From positions 17,663,019 through 17,727,018 of the forward strand of contig OX291546.1 in NCBI GenBank assembly GCA_946406115.1: 64,000 bases of DNA, given 5' to 3'. Position 1 is the stretch's first letter, and each line of letters opens with the position of its first letter. The position numbers and the translations under genes were made by a program. Source of the stretch: Apoda limacodes. Taxonomy: Eukaryota > Arthropoda > Insecta > Lepidoptera > Limacodidae. Below the pieces are notes generated by a model that saw only the letters and a program-made list of their open reading frames with translations, ran no database searches and had not been told where the DNA came from. Shown here piece by piece: positions 44,866-56,324 of the stretch.

Positions 44866-45004
44866 TTGTATCCTGTTCATTAATACTTCTGATAAAATAC
44901 TTAAAGATAACACATGGGTAAGTAACATAAAATTTACTTCCGATTTTTGAAATAAAATTAAATTCTTTCATTTTAATAATTTGTTCTTTAATTGTGCCGA
45001 TCAA

Positions 45005-45065
45005 GAAGCATATATATATGCTCCTTGGTAATATATAAGCTCCTAGATAATATATAAGCTTTTTG
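45005..45065. repeat. Short AT-rich tandem repeat
   Basis: ATATATAAGCTCC(T)TGGTA / TAGATA units, about three copies. Confidence 0.5.
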
Positions 45066-45204
45066 GTGCCGATTCAGTGATGATAGAGATAATCTGCGGT
45101 AAAAACTGGCAGACGTGCATAGAAATGACACAAAGAATGCCTTTTCAGTTAACAAATTAACCCTAAAAATGAAATAAAGACCTGTTTATGATTAAAAAAG
45201 TCGG

Positions 45205-45710
45205 TGGGTTCCGTACCACCATTTAGGTAATCCAAAAACACGAATAAAAACAAAAAGTGTGCCTCAAGCCGGTCGTTGCGTTGCTGAACTTTAAATATCG
45301 TTTCCAGTAAACAAATGTGTAACTTTTTCTCTTAGTAATCTAGACTTTTTTGCTAGATGGCGCTGATAAGGTAATTTGAGATGGTAATGGCTCGAGTCCG
45401 TCTCACACTAGGCGGTTTTTTTTACTTTTTGTTACACTTTAGAGCTCACACTATAATCACTGCAAGTTTAAATCTTGTATGTATTACTGTTTTCACGATA
45501 GAGTTCCTGTGTCTGTTAACCACCTTTAAATTTTTACTTTTCGAACTTTTTAATAATTCTAGAAAATCCGCCATTAGAACACATAGTCTGTGAAAATTTA
45601 AGGCTTCACATACTCTGGTCTAAAAGAAAGAGCCCTTAATTGGTCAGGCAGACAGACAGACAGACAGACAGCCAGACTAACGTACCCTTTGGGTATAGAA
45701 CCCAAAAAAC
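45205..45710 (+). repeat. Family-A repeat, paralogue of 34,605-34,936
   Basis: GGGTTCCGTACCACC at 45,208; TGGTAATGGCTCGAGTCCGTC; TACTGTTTTCACGATAGAG; a (CAGA)n run at 45,650-45,672; ACCCTTTGGGTATAGAACCC. The 71-codon frame inside is incidental. Confidence 0.65.
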
Positions 45711-46400
45711 ATGGCAAAACTAGATTTTTTAACCATTTTTGGAAACATAGCATATAAGATGATATGTGTATAGGTATAATGGATTTCAAATGAGAAGGTA
45801 GATAGTTCAAACGGTCTGGCTTTCTATTGGGCCTATATACCGGCGCCATATTGAACGTTAGTTACAGAATTCGGTCACCAAGATGGCGACCGAAGACGGA
45901 CCGGGTGCCAACTGATTTGAAATGCATAGTACCACTTACTCATTATTTAGTACACATAAACCATTTGGACTAGTAATAAAGTGGTACCTAATCTGTATAA
46001 CGTAAAATAGCTACAAGTCGTATGTATCTACAAAACTGTGGCAGAGACGCTGAGAATCCACTTTATTACTTCGATTCTCGATTAAATTCCTTACTGACAT
46101 TCCTACTTGATTGTATTCCTTGACCTTCTATTGTCAGTTCGTTGCCATCACTCTGATTAAATACGTAGGAAATGTTTGGAAAAGAGGAAGATAGAATATA
46201 CACCAAGTGCGTGTCGTAAATCGTACATTGACCATTACACCTATTTATTTATTATTGTTATTATTATTCATTTATAAAAGAATTATTGCCAATATCTAAA
46301 ATATTTTATGTAACTAACAATTTTCATTACTAATCGAAAAGTTAGATGAAGTAGACACAACATTGAATTAATAACTTGTAAAATATATGTATAATTTTGA

Positions 46401-46658
46401 CTCCCTCGCAGCCTAGTTGGTAGTGTGGCCGAGGCTGCGCAGAGGGTGTGAGTTCGATTGCCGCATTGGACAAACATTTATGTGGTAAAACTCATGTGTT
46501 TGTCTTGAGTCTGGGTGTATTCATGTATACATATGTATTTACAAAAAAAAAGGTAATACATATAATCTGTATCCGTTGTCTGGTATATCCATAACACAAG
46601 CTATGCTTGCTTTGGGGCCAGGAGGCGCTGTGTGTAATGTCCAAACATATATTTATTT
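46401..46658 (+). mobile_element. tRNA-headed SINE, near full length
   Basis: The head has a pol III A box CAGCCTAGTTGG (46,409-46,420) and a B box GAGTTCGATTGCC (46,450-46,462) 41 bases apart. The body runs CGCATTGGACAAACATTTATG, GTTTGTCTTGAGTCTGGGTG, CTGTATCCGTTGTCTGG, CTTTGGGGCCAGGAGGCGC and ends with a TTTATTTATG tail. Partial copies are at 13,966-14,072 and 37,935-38,052, and a reversed relative is at 7,440-7,615. The 65-codon minus frame through the head is the usual SINE shadow. Confidence 0.82.
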
Positions 46659-47430
46659 ATGTTAATATATATCTCAGAGAAAAAATACCTGAAAGATACT
46701 TGTACGCACTTTTAAAGACCAAACAAAACCACCCAATAGGCATTTGGTTGCGGAAAATTGAAAATTGCACAAGAACGTACAACATGATGACACGGCACCA
46801 TATTTGTAAAGAAAGCTTCTTGTTAATATCGCATCATGATACTTTGTTACTATATTGTGTAGTTAAATTAATATTTCATCCGTAGAAGACCCTGTTTATT
46901 TTTTTTAGCCTTCATTAAAATTTGTGGGATAACGACTGTAAATATCAGTACGTAACACTGTATTGTCCAGACGTCATCATAAAAGTTTACCAATAATTTA
47001 ACGTGACAAGGTATAATTATTAAACATTCAAAGGCATCAAAAATCTTTAGACAAACTAGATAATTTACAGAACCAGGGCCTGCTTTATGATAAACTATTA
47101 CTAATACTTACATATAATTTATTACGATACCGATGCAAATGAACATCGTAATGACATTTTTACATGAATCGTAATTGCCATTTTTGCCAAATGCCAAACA
47201 GAAAACCCAAAAGATGAATCAGTGTCCGCAGGAAATCAGCAATTTTTTAAACTTTAAAAAAAATATTTAAAAAATAAACTGAAGTTTCTTGAGTTACTAA
47301 CAATGGTGCTTATTATATAATAATATTATTTATCCCTAATTCGTGGATAAGGCTTGGAGTCGTCACACTAGTTCTTTTTAGTTTGACAATTGTCAACAGA
47401 TATAAAGACCCACCCACGTAAAGAAACTAC
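46659..47430. other. No gene seen
   Basis: AT-rich; a 92-codon plus frame starting in the SINE tail has no other support. Confidence 0.4.
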
Positions 47431-47700
47431 TAATCTACAATAAATATTTTTGGCGATATAGCCCTTTACAGTTTGATAGTGTACTGTCATCAAACATGAA
47501 GATCATGATGAGATACAAGAGCTCTATATTTAGCATTAATTTAGGTTACGAATAAGTATTTTCTATTATTTGTGTAGTAAATTACATTGTTAAGTACCAT
47601 ACAGTCCACTAGTTTGATTTGTAGTTTATAGAGATATAACCCTATATATTTTGTCAACTATCCAAAACGAAGATCTTGATGAGATCTTTTATTTGTGAAT
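47430..47700 (+). repeat. Two weakly similar tandem segments
   Basis: GGCGATATAGCCCTTTACAGTTTG...AACATGAAGATCATGATGAGAT and AGAGATATAACCCTATATATTTTG...AACGAAGATCTTGATGAGAT are about 180 bases apart and line up in order. Confidence 0.45.
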
Positions 47701-47786
47701 GTAAACTACTTACTAGTCTGAAATCAATAGTTAAGGAGAAAAGAAGATTTTGATAACGTTGAAATCAGCACTGCACTATATATGCA

Positions 47787-48000
47787 AGACTGTGATGTAG
47801 CAAAACTGTACTACATGCGTGGCTATGACGTAACAAAACTGTATTATACGCGTGGCTGTGACGTTACAAAACTGTACTTCATGCGTGGCTGTGACGTAAC
47901 AAAACTGTATTACACGCGTGGCTGTGACGTAACAAAACTGTATTACACGCGTGGCTGTGACGTAACAAAACTGTACTACATGCGTGGTTGTGACGTATAG
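47787..48000 (+). repeat. 33-bp minisatellite carrying TGACGTAA in each unit
   Basis: About 6.5 units of CGTGGCTGTGACGTAACAAA plus ACTGTATTACACG. The unit is 11 codons long, so a plus frame repeats RGCDVTKLYYT; the frame runs 47,782-48,000 and ends at TAG. Each unit keeps TGACGTAA or a one-base variant, a CRE/ATF-like octamer. There is no other evidence that it is translated. Confidence 0.9.
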
Positions 48001-48001
48001 T

Positions 48002-48060
48002 GCAACAAACTTTTTGACCCTGTGCTACGGTAGTCAAACATCAAAACCTACTTTTTATTT
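48002..48060 (+). mobile_element. MITE family M1 end fragment (copy 5)
   Basis: GTGCAACAAACTTTTTGACC abuts the minisatellite, followed by AGTCAAACATCAAAACC as in the M1 interior. The right end is missing. 48,061-48,580 holds nothing recognised. Confidence 0.5.
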
Positions 48061-48904
48061 CTCAAAGGTCAGAGATGCACTGAACATTGTTTTAACGTAC
48101 AACCTGTCGGAAAATTTACTCAGACTAGCCCCAATCCGCCAATGATCTCAGTAGTAACTAACGCGCAAGTTCCAAAATCATGAAAATTGGCAATAACAAT
48201 TTCAATAAAAATTACAACTACAGTTTTTATCAGCAACAATTTCTATGTTTTATCACTTACGTTTATTAATAAAATAAGTGGTTATTGTTAGGAACACTAA
48301 TTATAGGCCGGTGAGGTCGCTTAAACACTTCAAACTTTACTAATATAGCGATTTGCGATAGGCTCCAGTAATTTATGTAGTGCGTTAATTATTTTATGAA
48401 AATGGGAACCAATTTGAGATAATGTGATTAGATTAGATAGAACCTATTGTGTTCGTAGAGGAAATTGAAGGTATTATTGGGCACAATATTATATATATCT
48501 ATAGGCAGGCACAGTGTAGATAATAGAACTATATACTATAGGTATGTAAAAACTTAGCTTAAATGAGCAACTATTGAGTTTTTTAGGGTTCCTGAAAAAT
48601 CTGTCAGACTGTTTGTATCTCACATATTGTATAGTTTTGTTTTGAATTATGCCATGCTTAGTGTAGGCATAGAGTAAGGATTATATACAGTGGTCCAACC
48701 TAAGGCGTCTAGTCAGGGAAATTGTGCAGTAAATGCGGGACACAAAGCGACCCAAACTAGGCTCAGTATTATGAGGACATCTTAATCTAATCATCATTCT
48801 GTCGTATCCCTATACCACAGAGTAAGGATCAGCCGCAGCCGTTACGGAAATCTTTGTTTGAGTCTGCGAAATAAAAAGTAGTTTTAGTCTATGAGCTTGT
48901 ATTC

Positions 48905-49190
48905 TAAATAATTTTAGAGTTTCGTACGTCCGAATGAAAAAAAAACCGCGTAACTATCACTTGTGTGTCTTTCCGTCCGTCTGTCACAGCCAATTAGTTC
49001 CGAATTTACTAGATTGATGAAGTTAAAATTGGTACACAAATGAATTATTGTGACCCAAACATGCACGTGTAACGTAAAAATAATTTTGAATATCGAGGTC
49101 ACATTTGACCTCGAATCGACCAATGAAAAAAAAGTTATGCAAACTGTAGGTACCTACCGTGTGTCATATCGATTGAATGGGCTTGTTGAA
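48905..49190 (+). repeat. Dispersed repeat Q, copy 1
   Basis: AGTTTCGTACGTCCGAATGAAAA, CGTCTGTCACAGC, AAACATGCACGTG, GAGGTCACATTTGA and GTGTGTCATATCGATTGAATGGGCTTGTT recur at 54,365-54,720. The family-A-like motif GTTCCTG at 48,586 precedes it. Confidence 0.6.
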
Positions 49191-49421
49191 ATGGCCTCAC
49201 ATATAATAAAATAAAAAAAAACAAAACAAACGAGAACTAGAAAGAAAAAAATTCTTTAAGTAACATTTCTCATATATTTATATAGGTAGTATAGGTATAT
49301 TCTAGGTTCAAACTAATCCCTCTTATGGTAATTTGTCAACATAATGTAGACGTACATAGATAGGTAGGGACGTATATTGAACATAGATATTTTCAAAATG
49401 TAAAATATATAAAAAACAAGC

Positions 49422-49505
49422 TTTTGCCCGCGGTTCCACCCGCCCCGATTTTGGTTATCGGTGCAAGATTTCAACGGCAACTCCTCAATTATAGAAAAAA
49501 AACGA
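49422..49505 (+). repeat. Family-B 5' piece
   Basis: CTTTTGCCCGCGGTTCCACC, GGTTATCGGTGC, AACTCCTCAATTATAGAAAA. Confidence 0.65.
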
Positions 49506-49639
49506 CTGTTAGCGATCAAAAATAAAAGTCCAAATTTTAGTGAGACAAGAAGCGCGGAATTCAAAGCGGAAATCAGAAGCGGCAAAAACATGCGGACACA
49601 GTGTTGCCAGATTATTTTCACAGATTACTGTCTGTCTAA

Positions 49640-50275
49640 TAGGGGTAAAGAGACTCGAACGCGCTTTTGTCCTAAAGGGGTGAAACGGGGGTCCAAAGTT
49701 TGTATGAAAATCCGTCATTTTTCAAAGTTAAATGGATGAAAATTAGTATATGGCCTTTCGGTTAAAAACTAAGAATGACGTGTTTCACCGTTTTTGGAAA
49801 ATCATCCCCTAAGGGGATAAATAGGGTTTGTAAATTTGTATTAAAAAAATTCAAACAACAGAACTGATTTGGCTGAAATTCAAAGTGCAAGTAGCTTATA
49901 TCTTGACATAACACTTAGGCTACATTTTATTTCGGAAAACTTACAAGTTCCCAGGGGAATAATTATAACTTAATTTTCTTACTCTTTCACATCGCGTCAC
50001 ACCAGTGCATCCGATTCAGATGAAATTTGGCATAATCTAATCTATCTAGGTCTAGCGGGCATAAAAACCTATCTCGATAATTAAACTTTGCGCGGGAAAA
50101 CACGATATGATTGAGCTGTAATTTATCACAGAGATAGTTAAAGAGACGGAATAGTACATTGTTCACCAAGGGGTGAAAGTGACTGATTACCGACGAGGGT
50201 GTAGTTTGAGGTGGGAATCGTCTTTCATCCCGAGTGATACATAGTGCTTTACACTATAAATGCGAGGATAATAAA
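49640..50275 (-). repeat. Long family-B-type repeat, inverted partner of 14,935-15,625
   Basis: Block by block it is the reverse complement of 15,000-15,500, for example GGTGAAACGGGGGTCC, TATGGCCTTTCGGTTAAAAACT and ATCCGATTCAGATGAAATTTGG. The pair is 34 kb apart. 49,506-49,639 between the two family-B pieces is unassigned. Confidence 0.65.
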
Positions 50276-50567
50276 ATATAATTAATTAAAGTTTTAATTT
50301 ACTTAACAAATATTAATTCACTTTTATTAACATAGATGGCGCTGTACCAAATAATTACAAGCTATGGTTATGTTATTTTTTTTTCAAAGTGAAATGTACC
50401 TTTGTGTTGTTTCCTTTAGCCCTTAAATTATTATTATGAATACTGGTACGACATTTAATTAAAAGTTTTTTTTGCGGTTTGGACAACAATTTTGACATGT
50501 TTTAACTTATGCATATACTAAATAGGAAAATGTCTATGGTCAGCTGAGTAGTAAATTTAATAATGAT

Positions 50568-50740
50568 CCATACTATAATATGATAAATGCGAAAGTAACT
50601 CTGTCTGTTTGCCTGTTATTTCTCCACGCTTAAACCACTGTACGGATTGAGATGAAATTTAACATGAAGATAGTCTAAGTCCCGGTCAAAGACATAGGCT
50701 ACTTGAAAACGTCAAGTATGAGTCAGTTGTTTTCTACGTA
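50568..50740 (-). repeat. Family-B repeat (reverse)
   Basis: CCATACTATAATATGATAAATGCGAAAGTAAC, TTAAACCACTGTACGGATTGAG, CATAGGCTACTTGAAAACGTC are the reversed family blocks. Confidence 0.65.
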
Positions 50741-50819
50741 TAATTCTTATGTACGTGTGTTTGTCACCTAACTCCTCCTAAACGGCTGGAACGATTTGGG
50801 TGAAATTTTGTCTGAATAT

Positions 50820-51035
50820 TTCAATAGGTTCCTGAATGGTTTGAAAACATAATTGGATGCGGTAGGTGGCGCTGCAGTTGGTGTGTCACTGATCTTCTCC
50901 CTAACTCTCTCCTAACAGCAGGGGAAATTTTAATGTAATTTTTTTTGTGTACGTTTGATTGGGTCCTTGCAAGGCCTGAGTTTACAAATTGTCCCGGTAG
51001 ATGGCGCTGCAGTTGGGGTGTCACTGATCTTTTTA
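50820..51035 (+). repeat. Two copies of a GGCGCTGCAGTTGG segment
   Basis: GTAG(G/A)TGGCGCTGCAGTTGG followed by (T/G)GTGTCACTGATCTT occurs at 50,861 and 50,997, about 136 bp apart. Confidence 0.6.
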
Positions 51036-51135
51036 AATATAAATAAATATTCTTGGCCACATAACTGAGCACCATCTGGACCAAACTGACAATATACACA
51101 AGGACTTATATACCTTTATTTTTGTAAATACATAC

Positions 51136-51745
51136 ATTTTATACATGAAAAACACCCAGACTCAAGACAGATACAAAATATATGAAAAACACTCAGGCTA
51201 AAGAATACAGACACAAAATACATGAAAAACACCCAGACTCAAGACAGACAAAAAATACATGAAAAACACCTAGACTCAAGACAGATAAAAAATATATGAA
51301 AAACACTCAGGCTAAAGAAGACAGGCACAAAATACATGAAAAACACCCAGACTCAAGACAGACACAAAATACATGAAAAACACCCAGACTCAAAACAGAT
51401 ACAAAATATATGAAAAACACTCAGACTCAAGAAGACAGACACAAAATACATAAAAAACACCTAGACTTAAGATATATAAAAAATAAATGAAAAACACCCA
51501 GACTCAAGAAGACAGACACAAAATACATGAAAAACACCCAGACTCAAGCTAGATACAAAATATATGCAAAACACTGTCTCAAGAAGACAGACACAAAATA
51601 CATTAAAAACACCCAGACTCCAGATAGATAAAAAATAAATGAAAAACACCTAGACTCAAGAAGACAGACACAAAATACATGAATAACAACCAGACTCAAG
51701 ACATATACAAAATACATATTTTTAAAACACGCAGACTAAATACAA
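51136..51745 (+). repeat. 37-40-bp minisatellite derived from a reversed SINE
   Basis: About 16 units of ACATGAAAAACACCCAGACT plus CAAGACAGACACAAAAT, mixing 37- and 40-base forms. The unit and the bases just before the array (GTAAATACATACATTTTATACATG) are the reverse complement of the middle of the SINE at 46,401-46,658 (GTCTTGAGTCTGGGTGTATT). This is a SINE that expanded in tandem, not a CRISPR array: units are continuous with no spacers. Confidence 0.88.
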
Positions 51746-52252
51746 ACTTATCATATAGGAGTAGGTACGTGTTCATTATGTAAGTAAATGTTTGTGATGT
51801 GCATGAATGAACCCATACTTTCAATTTAGCAAGCAGGATCACTTCCAATTACATAAAAAGTATAGTACTAACGTCCGAACTGAGCCATCAAGGCAGTATA
51901 TTAATTAAAAGTTTTTGAAAGACTTCCATTTTCTTTCGCCTCAAACGGATTTTGTAGGAAAACAAATGCAAATGAAAGCAAAAGTTTTTATTTCCTTTTA
52001 TATTTTGTCGTGCAAATATCGAGCAATCGTACAAGAGCAGCAAGGAGGTCATTTCGATAACTTATGCATTGCGGGGAAACCGAATACTAATATTGGCAGC
52101 TCACTGTTTGCAGTTTTTAAGCATAAGGCTGTATAGGATCGCGTTAATATGCCGTTTTTATGCAAATTTGGAATACTATTGCATATGAAATCCTTACTGA
52201 GTGTTTTTTTTTTGTTTTAAAGCTTAAAAAAAAACTTGAAGTGATTATTGTT
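51746..52252. other. No gene seen
   Basis: AT-rich. A 74-codon plus frame at 51,915-52,136 has no recognised domain or splice border. Confidence 0.4.
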
Positions 52253-52525
52253 AAACCGGAATCAGAATCTGTTTGCAATTCGTGTAGACAAAAATGACAT
52301 TGACGCACGTCATAAATACGTATAATATTTATCATTGTAAATTTGAAATTTTGTAGATTTTAGGTTTAATCAGTGTCGTGATTTGAAAACCAGTTAAAGA
52401 ATGTGACAATAAAGGTAATCATGTAAGTATTTTAATGATTTATGATCAAATTATCAGAAAAAGTTAACATTAAATAAAGTGAGGTTATGTTTACAAGATT
52501 TGCATAGAGATTTTGAGTCAGGTTT
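52253..52525 (+). mobile_element. MITE family N, copy 1
   Basis: Left end AAACCGGAATCAGAATCT and right end AGATTTTGAGTCAGGTTT are imperfect inverted repeats. The same sequence in reverse lies at 55,473-55,801. Non-coding; no target duplication was resolved. Confidence 0.7.
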
Positions 52526-52726
52526 ACGTACGTACACGTAAACCACCATATCTACTGTAGCGAAGGCTATATACTCAGCAGTTTCGTCTATGGACCTAAT
52601 AATCGGTCTTTCACAGTGATGGTAAGAACAACTGGTAAAAGTTTTCCTTGGCAGTTTTAGCGAGCGACCAAAAAGCACGACTCCCAGAGGGGTAGCATGT
52701 AAGTGACCAACTTATTCTGCTGATGA

Positions 52727-52775
52727 CTTCAAATTTAGCTCTGGCAGATGCTCTCCAACTGAACCACGAGGCAGC
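52727..52775 (-). repeat. tRNA-like 5' half (SINE or tRNA pseudogene fragment)
   Basis: The minus strand reads CTGCCTCGTGGTTCAGTTGG then AGAGCATCTGCC, like a tRNA D-arm with A box. No B box or T-arm follows, so it is not a working tRNA gene. Confidence 0.4.
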
Positions 52776-53160
52776 ATTTAATTTTCTAATAGTAATTACA
52801 GTTTACATTTAATTATAATTTAAGACAAAAAGGAAATTAAGATTTATGAACACCCTAGACACAAAATGCCGCTATTTTGTTTCGAGTTTTAAACACAACT
52901 AAAAGTTTGGTCGTTGTTAAAATTTTCAAAGGCATTAAACAAAGCATTTCCCATCTCAAGAAGGGAGGGAACGCGCGTACACAAAGTACTACAAAGGAGC
53001 TAAATTTCATTTTCTTTTAAGTAAATGGGTCTAAAACTGCAGTTGTAAGTTCATAACTTCTCTCAGCAGTTTACGTTAATACTTTATTAGTAATTAAAAC
53101 AAACAACCTTTTACAGTTTAATTTCTGTTGTCTGTTTTAATTTAAGAGAGTACGCAAGCC
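52776..53160. other. No gene seen
   Basis: AT-rich, no repeats recognised. Confidence 0.4.
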
Positions 53161-53164
53161 TTTT

Positions 53165-53672
53165 TTACCCGACTACGGCGAAGCCAAACGGAAGAGGGTA
53201 TACGTTTTTAGCAGGTATATATGTATGTTCATCTCTCTAGCATATTTTCTAAAATATAATTTTAACAAATGAGGTTTTGTTAGAAGCGTCTAGATGGTTC
53301 GCTGGGTATAGGCTATGCGACCACACATTTAGTTCAATATGGCGCCCTTTAGAGAACATAATGTCCTGTTTTAATTTCTTTTAATGTTCCGTGTAGGATA
53401 TCTAATGAATGGGTTTAATTAGCACATTTCAAATATATATTTAGTAACTGGGAAACCGAATTTGCTCGCCTTTTTTTAACAACGCCATCTATTGTCAAGT
53501 AGCTTTAGTGCTGCTGTGTCGGTAAAAATAATAGTATTACTCTACTAATAGATCGATTTATCGCCCCCAAAACACCCTGCATAATAAATTTCATGAAAAT
53601 CGTTGGAGCCGTTTCCGAGATTCAGAATATATATATATATGCAAGAATTGCTCGTTTAAAGGTATTACATAA
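53165..53672 (+). repeat. Interspersed repeat, ACCCGACTACGGCGAAGCC to GAATTGCTCGTTTAAAG
   Basis: The start TTTTTACCCGACTACGG and the end ATGCAAGAATTGCTCGTTTAAAGGTAT are forms I know from lepidopteran repeats. Inside are CAACGCCATCTATTG and ATGAAAATCGTTGGAGCCG. Only one copy is in the window, so the family call rests on memory. Confidence 0.5.
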
Positions 53673-54360
53673 CTAGCGGTTACTTCCTTCTTTGTTTGCA
53701 TTAACTCGATTAAAAGTTAATATTGCACTACGAAAAAAATAAAATAGAAATAAACACGTCGTATATGATAGTAGTAGTTGGGTTTTCGCTGATACTGTAC
53801 TCAAGCGTCGTCACTAGGTATTGTTTATTTCTTTTACGTACCAAGATTATTTTAAAAAGTAAACAAATGAAAAATACTGACTAGTCATAAACTATTTTTA
53901 GATCGTTTTGTATTATTTATAGATTATCTTTTAGTTTCAAATTCGGATTTCTGCTATAAGTGGCCTTTAGCCAATACCCGAATAAAAACTCTGAGACATG
54001 TTCTACTAGCAATACAAAATATTGCAAAAAATTGCTCATGAATTTTTCATTCTTTAACATTATTAAAATACGTATTGTATGAAGAAGAAATAAACAATAC
54101 CTAGTGGCGACATTTGTGTGCAGTAATAGTGCCTTAAGTCCTTTTGTAAATTTAATAGAAAAGCTATATGTACGAAAATCGAATGACTAGTTGCAATATA
54201 AAATGTTTTATTGAATTCTTTCTTGTGTAGCTAAACGCTACGTTGCTACGACTCGTAGCCAACGCTACACGTGTAGCCAATAAAGTAGCCATGGAGTGTG
54301 TAAAATCGTAGGTATAACTGAAAAAGCTACAACTAACTTTGGCACTCACAACATGAACGT
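53673..54360. other. No gene; GTAGC/GCTAC-rich patch
   Basis: 54,225-54,295 holds repeated, partly self-complementary GTAGC and GCTAC words (GTAGCTAAACGCTACG, CGTAGCCAACGCTACACG), probably the stem of a worn MITE. A minus frame of 85 codons overlaps it by chance. Confidence 0.4.
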
Positions 54361-54364
54361 CCTG

Positions 54365-54720
54365 TTTAGAGTTTTGTTTGCGTACGTCCGAATGAAAATT
54401 TTCCAGCTGCCACTCAAACATAATGTAGGGATAGCTTTCTAGTATTTTCTAGGGTGGGCCAGGGAGATTTTAGGGTGAGCCAGGCCCTATGCTACGCCCG
54501 TGCTAGCCGTCTGTCACAGCTAGATTTTTGTAAATCTACTGAACCGATTACGTTGTGTTTAAGTACTCATATGGATTTCTGTGGTCCAAACATGTGACGT
54601 GCAATTAAAATTATTGAATTTGAAATATGAGGGTCACATTTAATCAGAAAATTAAAAAAGTAAAGCATCCAATCCAACTGTAACGTGTGACATATCAAAT
54701 TAATAGCTTGTTCCGCGGGT
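54365..54720 (+). repeat. Dispersed repeat Q, copy 2
   Basis: Same block order as 48,905-49,190, with about 90 extra bases after GTCCGAATGAAAA that include AGGGTGGGCCAGGGAG and AGGGTGAGCCAGGCCC. 54,721-55,420 holds only AT-rich DNA with a (TA)n run at 55,033-55,053. Confidence 0.6.
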
Positions 54721-55424
54721 CGTAAAAAAAGATTTTAATATAAACTGTTTTAAAAAAGGTAGATGAGAATATTCCCTTCCTCACTTAACTACAAAGTCTT
54801 AAGTTATGACAACATTTAACATAACTTAAAATTAGATTACAGTAAAACCTAGAAGTCTGTATTAAAATAACATAGTTAATATCTCAATATTGTGGTATAT
54901 GGTCTCAATGGAATACTCCTCACGCGAGTTTAACTCGGACTTGTCAGGTTTTGAAGAAGGTGCTGTTTGTGAAAATTATATTCTAAATATTACTGTAATA
55001 TATATAAATATTTACTTTGGGGAAAATAACCATATATATATATATATATATATAGGTAATATGGATGCTTTAAAAAATAATTTAAATAATCACCAATAAT
55101 ATGATATAGACAACTTGTACTTGCTGAAAAATTCTTTAACGAAATGTTCTAGTTTTATTTTTGCTTTATGCCAAAAGTAGGTAAAAAAAAGGTTTTTTTT
55201 TAATTTAAGATTACTTCAAAATACTGTCATTGTCAAAACTTTCCACTTTGCAACTGAAAGCATGTAAATCACAGTAACACTAAGTATACATATACTACAT
55301 TTTACTACTAAGAAGACATAATCTTACTTAGGGTTACACGTTCAGCGTATACGTGCTTTGAACAAAAAATTTACATTGATGATGTACACGTATTCATAGA
55401 CATGGCCTTTATGATATGTTTTCT

Positions 55425-55890
55425 TCAAAGATTTCAATCTTCACGGAGTCTCAAACGAAGAAAGATGTATATAATCCTGACTCAGATTTTTTTTGCAAAT
55501 CTTGTAAACATAACCTAACTTTACTAAATGTTCACTTTTTCTGGTAATTTCATTACAATACTTACATGAATCATAAATCATTACAATAATAACATGATTA
55601 CCTTTATTGTTTGTTACCTTTATTCTTTTACTGGTTTTTGAATCACGACACTGATTAAACCTAAAATCTACAAAATTCCAAATTTACGATGAGAAATATT
55701 ATACCTACTTATGTATATGTTGCATAGACTAACAAAGCGAAAGACGCGCGTCAAGGTCATTTTTGTTTACCCGAATTGCAAATAGATTCCGAGTCCGGTT
55801 TATGTATTACTGTATTTCTTATTCTATTAACATTGTGTATTTGCAGGATTAATGTACTAGGACTTCATGAATCCCTAATAGTTGTGTTTA
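55425..55890 (+). repeat. Family-H repeat split by MITE N
   Basis: AATCTTCACGGAGTCTCAAACG and AAGAAAGATGTAT lie before the MITE; ATGTATTACTGTATTTCTTATTC and TACTAGGACTTCATGAATCCC lie after it. They match 61,880-62,142. Confidence 0.65.
55473..55801 (-). mobile_element. MITE family N, copy 2 (inserted in family H)
   Basis: Ends AATCCTGACTCAGATTTT and GATTCCGAGTCCGGTTT are the reversed ends of 52,253-52,525. ATGTAT occurs at 55,465-55,470 and 55,802-55,807 and may be the target duplication. Confidence 0.7.
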
Positions 55891-55901
55891 TACTACATTT
55901 C

Positions 55902-56324
55902 AGTCCGAGAAATATTATTCTTCTACACGTGAATTTATAATAAATTCAATTCGCACGTGTCGTCGTCGTCGAAACGTGTACGTGCACAAGCGAGACCCAA
56001 AAAGTCACGCTGCAACTTTGTAGGGAGAAACTTAATAATTTCCACTTTAAATAGATTTTATCCCTATACCTACAACATAGTAACTTTACCATGTTATGTT
56101 ATAAATGTAAAGATAAGAGTGTGCATGCATTACATGACTGAAGAAGCGAAATGAGAACATACACTATCCCATCAGTGCACCAGAAAGGGACAAATATATC
56201 TCCTATTATTAATAATAAATAATTGTTTAAACTTTAATAGCAATTCATAAATAGCTTCACGTCACGATCCTAACTGAAGTTTAGACTGTGTTTTTCAATA
56301 ATTAAAAGCTCATATTATAATATA
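55902..56324. other. No gene seen
   Basis: A CpG-rich start (CGCACGTGTCGTCGTCGTCG, 55,951-55,972) is followed by a 66-codon basic frame ending at TGA 56,152-56,154. No splice border or domain supports it. Confidence 0.35.

Noticed and set aside
46283..46477. Minus frame CGNRTHTLCAASATLPTRL
   Set aside because: This is the well-known shadow translation of a tRNA-headed SINE.
47782..48000. 73-codon RGCDVTKLYYT repeat protein
   Set aside because: The unit length is a multiple of three, so openness follows from the repeat; no flanking gene structure is seen.
49313..49739. Overlapping frames of 102, 92 and 69 codons on both strands
   Set aside because: They cross family-B repeat pieces in several frames and are shadows.
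51136..51745. CRISPR-like array
   Set aside because: Units are continuous with no spacers, unit length varies and the sequence derives from a SINE; the genome is eukaryotic.
52727..52775. Functional tRNA gene
   Set aside because: Only an A-box half is present; no B box or acceptor pairing was found.
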